Assembly (NCBI RefSeq): GCF_020179425.1
Contig: NZ_JAILYM010000001.1
Coordinates: 372,001 to 436,000, forward strand
DNA from: Novosphingobium percolationis
GTDB taxonomy: Bacteria; Pseudomonadota; Alphaproteobacteria; Sphingomonadales; Sphingomonadaceae
DNA length: 64,000 nt
Reading direction: 5' to 3'
Shown: one piece after another, positions 55,776 through 64,000 of the stretch
Position numbering within the stretch: position 1 is the stretch's first letter
Layout of the letters: each line of letters opens with the position of its first letter
Translations under genes and position numbers: made by a program
The notes under the pieces: model-generated
Databases searched by the model: none
What the model was told of the DNA's origin: nothing
The model's input: the letters and a program-made list of their open reading frames with translations, nothing else

Positions 55776-56971
55776 GGCCTGTCTCCGTTCTGAACCGGGA
55801 CCACCGTGGCCACGGCCTGCGCCGCTATACCTTCGCCGCGTCCCGTGGTTCCGAGCTTTTCGGTGGTGGTCGCCTTCACGCTCACCTGCTCGCTCGCCAC
55901 GGCCATGATCTGTGCAAGACGCGCGCGCATCGCCGCCTTGTGCGGACCGATCTTGGGGGCTTCACAGATGATCGTGACATCGACATTGCCGACATCGTAG
56001 CCCTTCGCACGCACCAGCGCGACGGCATGGGCAAGAAAGCGATCGGAAGAGGCCCCCTTCCACTGCGGGTCGGACGGCGGGAAGTGATCGCCGATGTCGC
56101 CCGCGCCGATCGCGCCCAGCAATGCATCGACCAGGGCGTGGATTGCGACGTCGGCGTCGCTGTGCCCGGAAAGGCCCTTCGCGTGCGGCACCTTCACGCC
56201 GCACAGCCACAAGTCCTCGCCTTCGACGAGGCGGTGCACGTCGAAGCCCATGCCGGTGCGGGGGAAGGGGTTGGCCACGGCGTTCTCCTCAAGATCGGCG
56301 GCGAAAGTGACCTTGCGCAAGCGTTCGTCGCCCACGACCAGCGCGACGGGCAGGCCAGCAGCTTCCGCCACTTCGGCATCGTCGCCTGCATCCGGCGCTC
56401 CCTGCCAGCCCCGGTGCGCGGCAAGGATATCGGCAAAGCGGAAGGCCTGCGGGGTCTGCACGCGGTAGAGGCCATCGCGGCTGACGGCGCTGCGACGCAG
56501 GCCCTCGGCCCCGCGCACCACGCTGTCGACCACCGGAAGCACGGGAATGGCGCCCGGCCGATCCGCCAGCGCGGCAACCAGCGCGGCGATCACCCGCTGC
56601 GGCAGGTCGGGCCGCGCGGCGTCGTGGATCAGCACCGCGTCAGGCGCATGCCCGGCCAGCGCTTCGAGCGCGCGGCGGACCGAGCCTTGCCGCGTTGCAT
56701 CGCCATGGACGAAGCGCACGTCGGCGATGCCCTCCAGCACCTGCGCTGCCGTATCGTCCCAGCCATCCGGGATGGCGACCACGATCGGTGTCACACCAGC
56801 CGCCGCCAGCGCCTCGGCGCTGTGGCGCAGCAGCGGCTTGCCACGGAACGGCACGAACTGCTTGGGCACGTCGCCTCCCGCGCGTAGCCCCTTTCCTGCC
56901 GCGACGATCACGGCGGCGACGTGCATCGCTGCGACTCCGGTGCTGGCGTTGAAGGGGAAGGGCGCGGTCAT
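55772..56971 (-). CDS. ispDF: Bifunctional IspD/IspF isoprenoid enzyme
   Basis: 399 residues; an internal ATG at 56926 (MHVAAVIVAAG) could be the true start. The IspD half has AAGKGLRAGGDVPKQFVPF, the CTP-binding loop, and DAARP near residue 120. The IspF half starts at about residue 240 with GMGFDVHRLVEG, followed by the metal-binding SGHSDADVAIHALVDALLG and the C-terminal TTEKLGTTGRGEG. It makes CDP-ME and then MEcPP in the non-mevalonate pathway; the intermediate enzyme IspE is separate. The fusion is known in alphaproteobacteria. Confidence 0.97.
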   Translation of the reverse strand: MTAPFPFNASTGVAAMHVAAVIVAAGKGLRAGGDVPKQFVPFRGKPLLRHSAEALAAAGVTPIVVAIPDGWDDTAAQVLEGIADVRFVHGDATRQGSVRRALEALAGHAPDAVLIHDAARPDLPQRVIAALVAALADRPGAIPVLPVVDSVVRGAEGLRRSAVSRDGLYRVQTPQAFRFADILAAHRGWQGAPDAGDDAEVAEAAGLPVALVVGDERLRKVTFAADLEENAVANPFPRTGMGFDVHRLVEGEDLWLCGVKVPHAKGLSGHSDADVAIHALVDALLGAIGAGDIGDHFPPSDPQWKGASSDRFLAHAVALVRAKGYDVGNVDVTIICEAPKIGPHKAAMRARLAQIMAVASEQVSVKATTTEKLGTTGRGEGIAAQAVATVVPVQNGDRP

Positions 56972-57082
56972 GCGGGCGGGCCTCTACCACCTTGGGCGGG
57001 GCAGGCAAGCCGACAAAACCTTGCCCGGACGGGCCAGATCGCGTAAGGACTGCCTGTTTTTTAGGCAGAACCTCCCAAAACG

Positions 57083-58120
57083 ATGACTTCGCTCCCCACC
57101 CCGCCCAAGCTGGCGCCGCTTTCCGTTGGCCCCGTCACCGTGGGTTGCCCGGTCGTGCTCGCGCCGATGACCGGCGTGTCCGACCTGCCGTTCCGCACGA
57201 TGGTGCGCCGCTATGGCTCGGGCCTCAACGTCACCGAGATGATCGCCAGCCCCGCCGCGATCCGCGAGACGCGCCAGTCGATCCAGAAGGCGATGTGGCA
57301 TCCGACCGAAGAGCCGGTGTCGATGCAACTCGTCGGCTGCGAACCCGAACAGATGGGCGAGGCGGCGAAGTTGCAGGAAGACCGCGGCGCGGCGATCATC
57401 GACATCAACATGGGCTGCCCGGTGCGCAAGGTCGTCAACGGCGATGCAGGCTCGGCGCTGATGCGCGACATTCCGCTCGCCACCCGGCTGATCGAGGCGA
57501 CGGTGAAGGCGGTTTCGGTGCCGGTGACGGTCAAGATGCGCATGGGCTGGTGCCATGACAGCCTGAACGCCCCCGAACTGGCGCGCATCGCGCAGGATAT
57601 CGGCGCGAAGATGATCACCGTCCACGGGCGCACCCGCAACCAGATGTACAAGGGCCAAGCCGACTGGGCCTTCGTGCGCAGCGTGAAGGAAGCGGTCGAC
57701 ATTCCGGTGATCGTCAACGGCGACATCTGCACCATAGAAGACGTGGCCACGGCGATCGACCAGAGCGGCGCGGACGGCGTGATGATCGGGCGCGGCGCTT
57801 ATGGCAGGCCGTGGCTGCTGGGCCAGATGATGCACTGGCTCGAAACGGGCGAACAGCGGCCCGATCCGGCCCTGGCGGAACAGTACGCCGTGCTGATCGA
57901 ACACTACCACGCCATGCTCGAACACTATGGGCCCGTCACCGGCGTCGCCATGGCGCGCAAGCATCTGGGCTGGTATACCAAGGGCCTGCCCGGCTCCGCC
58001 GAATTCCGCAATCGCGTCAACTTCATCGATGATGCCAAGGCCGTGCTGGAAAGCCTCGCCGGGTTCTACGGACGCCTGCTGGATGCAGACCATGGAAGCG
58101 ACAGGCGTGCCGCCGCATGA
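57083..58120 (+). CDS. dusB: tRNA-dihydrouridine synthase (NifR3 type)
   Basis: 345 residues. FMN barrel with [22 protein letters not shown], the active-site Cys in [15 protein letters not shown], the [16 protein letters not shown] block and [15 protein letters not shown]. It reduces uridine at tRNA D-loop positions. It is the first gene of the dusB(nifR3)-ntrB-ntrC-ntrY-ntrX order known from other alphaproteobacteria; ntrB starts inside its last codons. Confidence 0.96.
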   Translation: MTSLPTPPKLAPLSVGPVTVGCPVVLAPMTGVSDLPFRTMVRRYGSGLNVTEMIASPAAIRETRQSIQKAMWHPTEEPVSMQLVGCEPEQMGEAAKLQEDRGAAIIDINMGCPVRKVVNGDAGSALMRDIPLATRLIEATVKAVSVPVTVKMRMGWCHDSLNAPELARIAQDIGAKMITVHGRTRNQMYKGQADWAFVRSVKEAVDIPVIVNGDICTIEDVATAIDQSGADGVMIGRGAYGRPWLLGQMMHWLETGEQRPDPALAEQYAVLIEHYHAMLEHYGPVTGVAMARKHLGWYTKGLPGSAEFRNRVNFIDDAKAVLESLAGFYGRLLDADHGSDRRAAA

Positions 58121-59269
58121 GCCTGGCGACGGCGTGAGCGCAGCGGGGGAGGGACGGCGCGCCGATGCGCAGCGCCCCGATCCCAAACGCCTCGTCGCCA
58201 GCTTGCCGGTCGCGCTGTTCCTGCTGGGACCGGACCTGCACGTTGCCTCGGTCAACCCTGCGGCAGAGCAACTCGTCGGGCAGGGCGCACGCCGCCTTGT
58301 CGGCCGCCCCGTGGCCGAGATATTCGAATTCGACGAGCCGCTGATCCTCGGCCGACTGGGCGAGGGCGAGGCGCAGCTCTTCGCGCGCGATGCACACGTG
58401 CGCGTGCTCGGACGGGCGGCGCGGCGGCTCGACGTGATGACCTCGCCCGTGACGCATTCGCCGGGGTGGCAGATGTTGATCCTGCACGAAGCGATCCGGG
58501 TCGAGGCGCTGACCGGCGACGGCGGTGGCTCGGGCGGGGGCGAGGGCGTGGCCCTGCGCGCGCCGGAAGTTCTGGCGCACGAGATCAAGAACCCGCTCGC
58601 AGGCATTCGCGGCGCGGCGCAATTGCTCGACCGCAAGCTGGAAGGCGCGGACAAGGCGCTGACCGGCCTGATCACCACCGAGGTCGACCGCATCGCCAAG
58701 CTGATCGACCAGATGCAATCGCTCTCGCGCCGCAGCCAGGAGCCGGTTGCGCCGTGCAACCTGCACGAAGCGGTCCGCCACGCGCAGGCCATCGTCGCCG
58801 CATCGAAGCCGGGCGAAGTGGTGTTCGAAGAGGAGTTCGACCCCTCGCTGCCGCCGATCATGGCCAATCCCGATGCCCTGGTGCAGGTCGTGCTCAACCT
58901 GATGACCAACGCGCGCGAGGCCTGCGAAGGGCGCAAGGGCGCGCGCATTGCGGTGCGCACGCGCTTTGCCAGCGGCATCCAGCTCCACGCCGGACCGGGC
59001 GGCAAGCCGCTGCGCCTGCCGATCGAACTGCGCGTCAGCGACAATGGTCCCGGCATCGACCCCGCACTGCGCGATCACATCTTCGAGCCCTTCGTAACCG
59101 CCAAAAAAAGCGGACAGGGCCTCGGTCTGGCGCTGGTGCAAAAGCTGGTGCGAGAGATGCATGGGCGCATCTCACACGATCGCGACGAGGCCAAGGGCTG
59201 GACCCATTTCCGCCTGCACCTGCCCGTGGCCGGGACGGTCCCACTGGAAACGAACAAGGAAGACACCCG

Positions 59270-59273
<4 letters not shown>
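58092..59273 (+). CDS. ntrB: Nitrogen regulation sensor histidine kinase NtrB
   Basis: 393 residues from ATG 58092; ATG 58083 is an alternative. No TM segment, as expected for cytoplasmic NtrB. PAS-like N-terminus ([20 protein letters not shown]), phospho-acceptor His163 in [15 protein letters not shown] box [12 protein letters not shown]1 [12 protein letters not shown]2 [11 protein letters not shown]. It phosphorylates NtrC according to PII signals of nitrogen status. It overlaps dusB by 29 nt and ntrC by 4 nt. Confidence 0.93.
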
Positions 59274-60700
<1,427 letters not shown>

Positions 60701-60774
60701 GGGCATCGCCCCAGCAGGCGGGTAGCACGAAACTTCTTGCAAAGCCGCAACAGGGGTGTTGTTGTTCTGCAACG

Positions 60775-63006
60775 ATGCCTGTTCCGCCCCGCGCCGAGTC
60801 CCGCCGTTCGCCCCGTTGGTGGCGTCGCCTGCTCGTGACCTTGCGGCGGGCAAACGTCTTTCTGCTGCTCGAACTGGCCGCAGCGCTGCTGCTCGCGGTA
60901 GCCTTGTGGGCAAGCTGGGCGGCGGTCAGCGCCAACAACGCGGCCAACCAGCTCCTTCCCTCGCGACAGACATCCAGCCTGCTGATCGGCACGCTCGTTC
61001 CGGCGATGGCGCTGATCGTCCTGCTCGGCCGCCGCATGGCGCTGCGCCGCGCCTCCAAGGGCGTGCTGGGTGGCAGCGGGCGGTTGCACTTGCGCCTCGT
61101 GTGGCTGTTCTCGCTGATCGCTGCGATCCCTACGCTGCTGGTGGTGGTCTTCGCATCGCTGCTGTTCCAGTCGGGCGTCGAGTTCTGGTTCTCGGACAAT
61201 TCACGCGGGATGCTGGAAAACGCCAACAACCTCGCGCGCGGCTATTATGCCGACAAGCTGCGCGACGTGGGCAACGAAAGCGTCGCCATGGCGGGCGACT
61301 TGCGCGATTATCTGGCGCAGGCCCCGATCACCAGCCAGGATTTCGCCGAGGGCTATTCCTGGCAGGTCATCAACCGCAAGCTCAATGAATCCGCGTTGGT
61401 GGAACGCGGCGCCGATGGCAGCTTGCGCACCGCCGCGATCGTCGATCCCAATTCCAACGACAACCGCCAGCGCATCACGCTGGCCGAACTGCGCCGCATC
61501 GACGCGGGCGAGCCGGTGGTGGTCAACGCCTCGGCCGAACGGATCGAGGCCGTCACCGCGGTCGATCGCACGCGCGGCATCTACCTCTACGTCGCGCGCA
61601 ATTCCGATGCGCTCGCGCTCAACCAGTGGCAGCGCGCGCAGTCGGTGCTCAAGGCCTACGACATTCTCACCCGCCGCGCTCGCGCCCTGCAGTTGCGCTT
61701 CAACCTTGCGCTGTTCGGCATCAGTCTTGCGCTGGTGGCGCTGGCGGTGTGGGTGGCGCTGCGCTTTGCCGACAGGCAGGTGGCCCCGCTGGTCGAGCTG
61801 GTCTCGGCCGCGCGCAACGTCGGCAGCGGCAATTTCGCAATGCGCGTGACGCCGGGCAGCGGTACCGATGAAGTCGGCCTGCTCGCCCGCGCCTTCAACC
61901 GCATGACCGCGCAACTCGAAGGCCAGACGCAGGCCCTGGTCAGCGCCAATGCCCAGCTCGAAGTGCGCCGCGCCTTCATCGAGGCCGTGCTGGAATCGAT
62001 CACCGCGGGCATTCTCTCGGTCGATCGCGAGGACCGCATCCGCCTGATCAACAGCTCTGCACAGAAGCTGCTGCGCCAGCAGGACGCGCCCGAGCTGGTG
62101 GGGATGACGCTGGCCCACGTCGCGCCCCAGCTGGCTCAGCTGATCGCCGAGGACCAGTCGAGCGGCCTTGTCCACTATGCCAAGAACGGCGACCTGCTGA
62201 CGCTGGCGGTAAAGGTCACGCACGATGCCAACGGCCATGTCATCACTTTCGAGGACATCACCCGCCAGCTGCTCGACCAGCGCCGCGCGGCGTGGTCGGA
62301 CGTCGCGCGCCGCATCGCGCACGAGATCAAGAACCCGCTGACGCCGATCCAGCTCGCCACCGAACGGTTGAAGCGCCGCTATCGCCGCCAGATCGAGACC
62401 GATCCCGAACTGTTCGAGGAACTGACCGCCACGATCATCCGCCAGGTCGGCGACCTGCGGAAGATGGTCGACGAGTTCTCCTCGTTCGCGCGCCTGCCCA
62501 AGCCGATGTTCCGCCGCGAGGACGCCAGCGATCTGGTGCGGCAGGCGCTGTTCCTGCAGGAAGTGGCGCATTCCGAGATCGACTTCGGGTTCACGGGTGA
62601 GGGGGCAATGCCTTTCGAAGCCGACCGCCACCAGTTCGGCCAGGCCATGACCAACGTGCTCAAGAACGCGGTCGAGGCGATCGAGACGCGCGCGAGAGCC
62701 GAGGACATCGACTTCAAGGGCCGGATCGCGGTGACTCTGACCGGGGACGCGCATTCGGTCACCGTCACCGTGGCGGACAACGGGGTCGGCCTTCCCGCAG
62801 AGCGAGACCGCATTCTCGAACCCTACATGACCACGCGCGAGAAGGGCACCGGCCTCGGCCTCGCGATCGTCAACAAGATCGTCGAGGAACACGGCGGCGA
62901 AATGCAGTTTGCACCCGAACCGGGCGGCGGCACGCGCATGACCATGCGCTTTGCCCGCAATCCCTCGGCCTCCTATTCCTCCGAAACGGCTTCGGCCAAC
63001 TCGTAA
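60775..63006 (+). CDS. ntrY: Membrane histidine kinase NtrY
   Basis: 743 residues. Several N-terminal TM helices flank a periplasmic sensor region, then HAMP (about 345-395), PAS (about 400-500), and the kinase core with His516 in [26 protein letters not shown] and [13 protein letters not shown]. It phosphorylates NtrX; in related bacteria the pair acts in nitrogen, redox and envelope control. ntrX begins 24 nt after its stop. Confidence 0.95.
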   Translation: MPVPPRAESRRSPRWWRRLLVTLRRANVFLLLELAAALLLAVALWASWAAVSANNAANQLLPSRQTSSLLIGTLVPAMALIVLLGRRMALRRASKGVLGGSGRLHLRLVWLFSLIAAIPTLLVVVFASLLFQSGVEFWFSDNSRGMLENANNLARGYYADKLRDVGNESVAMAGDLRDYLAQAPITSQDFAEGYSWQVINRKLNESALVERGADGSLRTAAIVDPNSNDNRQRITLAELRRIDAGEPVVVNASAERIEAVTAVDRTRGIYLYVARNSDALALNQWQRAQSVLKAYDILTRRARALQLRFNLALFGISLALVALAVWVALRFADRQVAPLVELVSAARNVGSGNFAMRVTPGSGTDEVGLLARAFNRMTAQLEGQTQALVSANAQLEVRRAFIEAVLESITAGILSVDREDRIRLINSSAQKLLRQQDAPELVGMTLAHVAPQLAQLIAEDQSSGLVHYAKNGDLLTLAVKVTHDANGHVITFEDITRQLLDQRRAAWSDVARRIAHEIKNPLTPIQLATERLKRRYRRQIETDPELFEELTATIIRQVGDLRKMVDEFSSFARLPKPMFRREDASDLVRQALFLQEVAHSEIDFGFTGEGAMPFEADRHQFGQAMTNVLKNAVEAIETRARAEDIDFKGRIAVTLTGDAHSVTVTVADNGVGLPAERDRILEPYMTTREKGTGLGLAIVNKIVEEHGGEMQFAPEPGGGTRMTMRFARNPSASYSSETASANS

Positions 63007-63030
63007 TCAAGCAGCAGGACTTTATTCAAG

Positions 63031-64000
63031 ATGGCACTCGACATCCTGATCGTCGACGATGAACGGGACATCCGCGAACTGGTCGCCGGCGTGCTCAGCG
63101 ACGAAGGCTATGGCTGCCGCACCGCAGGCGACAGCACCGCCGCGCTGGCCGCGATCGACGAGCGGCGCCCCAGCCTCGTGCTGCTCGACGTGTGGCTGCA
63201 CGGCAGCCCGATGGACGGGCTCGAAGTGCTCGACGAAATCAAGAAGCGCGAGCCCGAACTGCCGGTGCTGATCTTCTCGGGCCACGGCAACATCGACACC
63301 GCCGTCTCGGCCATCAGCCGGGGCGCGATGGACTTCATCGAAAAGCCGTTCGAGGCCGAGCGCCTGCTGCTGCTGGTCGAACGCGCCACCGAGACCGAGC
63401 GCCTGCGCCGCGAGAACCAGCGCCTGCGCGAAGGCTTCGCCATGGCCGACGAGTTCACCGGCAACAGCCCGTCGATCAACCAGGTCCGCGCCACGCTGAA
63501 GCGCGTTGCCAATACCGGTAGCCGCCTGCTGATCACGGGCCCTGCGGGCGCGGGCAAGGAAGTGGCCGCGCGGCTGCTCCATTCGTGGAGCCCACGCGCG
63601 CAGAGCGCCTTCGTCACAGTCAGCGCCGCGCGCATCACCCCCGAACGCTTCGAGCAGGAGCTGTTCGGCGAAGAGGCCGACGGCAAGCTGGTGCGGGCAG
63701 GGCTGCTCGAAATGGCCGATGGCGGCACGCTGTTCCTCGATGAAGTGGCCGACATGCCAGCCTCCAGCCAAGCGCGGATCCTGCGCGTGCTGACCGATCA
63801 GGCCTTCGTGCGCGTGGGCGGTAATCGCCAGATCCGCGTCGACGTGCGCGTGGTCTCGTCGTCCTCGCGCCCACTCGAAAAGGAAATTACCGAGCGCCGG
63901 TTTCGCGAGGATCTGTACTACAGGCTCAACGTGGTGCCTGTCTCGATCCCGCCGCTGACGGAACGGCGCGACGACATCCCGTCGCTGGTCGACCACTTCT
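63031..64000 (+). CDS. ntrX: Response regulator NtrX, 3' end cut by window edge
   Basis: 323 residues visible of roughly 460. Receiver with phospho-Asp53 (VLLDVWLHGSP), then an AAA+ domain with Walker A GPAGAGKE (170-177) and Walker B TLFLDEVADM. Where NtrC has GAFTGA, this protein reads LFGEEADGKLVRAGLLEM with no such motif, so sigma-54 activation is unlikely. Loss of GAFTGA is reported for other alphaproteobacterial NtrX proteins. The HTH lies beyond the window. Confidence 0.93.
   Translation, partial: MALDILIVDDERDIRELVAGVLSDEGYGCRTAGDSTAALAAIDERRPSLVLLDVWLHGSPMDGLEVLDEIKKREPELPVLIFSGHGNIDTAVSAISRGAMDFIEKPFEAERLLLLVERATETERLRRENQRLREGFAMADEFTGNSPSINQVRATLKRVANTGSRLLITGPAGAGKEVAARLLHSWSPRAQSAFVTVSAARITPERFEQELFGEEADGKLVRAGLLEMADGGTLFLDEVADMPASSQARILRVLTDQAFVRVGGNRQIRVDVRVVSSSSRPLEKEITERRFREDLYYRLNVVPVSIPPLTERRDDIPSLVDHF

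Overview
This 64 kb window is GC-rich chromosomal DNA from an alphaproteobacterium, most likely a sphingomonad (Novosphingobium-like). That placement is inferred from gene content and order: a dusB-ntrB-ntrC-ntrY-ntrX cluster, a zwf-pgl-edd-glk Entner-Doudoroff operon, a fused IspDF, a pyruvate dehydrogenase E1 beta carrying its own lipoyl domain, and Flp/Tad pilus genes. No IS element, prophage or CRISPR array was seen. Most of the window is ordinary core genome, with a few accessory islands.

Region by region. 1-3.5 kb: a truncated LysR regulator, a small secreted protein, a membrane-tethered LuxR-type HTH protein, a cytochrome b561 and an AIM24-family protein. 3.5-6.1 kb: a translationally coupled pair of an H-NOX nitric-oxide sensor and a GAF-GGDEF-EAL cyclic-di-GMP enzyme. 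6.2-11.4 kb: a TetR regulator and a tripartite EmrAB/NodT-type drug efflux operon with a palindromic operator at its promoter. 11.7-14 kb: ahpC-ahpF peroxide defence, separated by a perfect 26-bp palindrome. 14-19.6 kb: a GH3 glucosidase, a HerA-like ATPase, a soluble cytochrome c and a CaiB-type CoA-transferase. 19.7-24.6 kb: zwf-pgl-edd-glk, taking glucose to KDPG; eda is not here. 24.7-26.5 kb: an enoyl-CoA hydratase/isomerase behind a strong hairpin that overlaps its ribosome-binding site, then a CsaA-like protein and a DUF488 protein. 26.4-33.7 kb: aroK-aroB on the minus strand, and divergently a tiny membrane peptide, a large secreted protein, xerD, accA and an M48 protease.

33.8-44.3 kb is a surface-pilus region interrupted by housekeeping genes. 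Four Flp pilin genes lie in tandem, two of them near-identical recent copies with their own terminators and leaders. Then come mutT, two identical tRNA-Arg(ACG) genes and pdhA-pdhB, followed by six TadE/TadG-like minor pilus genes in two parallel G-E-E modules. The pilus motor, secretin and prepilin peptidase are not in the window.

44.4-57 kb holds housekeeping genes: trmFO, gyrA, a carbonic anhydrase, lipA, a COQ10-like protein, pncC and ispDF. 57-64 kb holds dusB and two nitrogen-type two-component systems, NtrBC and NtrYX. NtrX is cut by the window end and visibly lacks the sigma-54 contact motif that NtrC retains.

All calls come from reading translations and motifs. No database search was run, so family names rest on recognisable motifs and start positions on codons and visible Shine-Dalgarno sequences.
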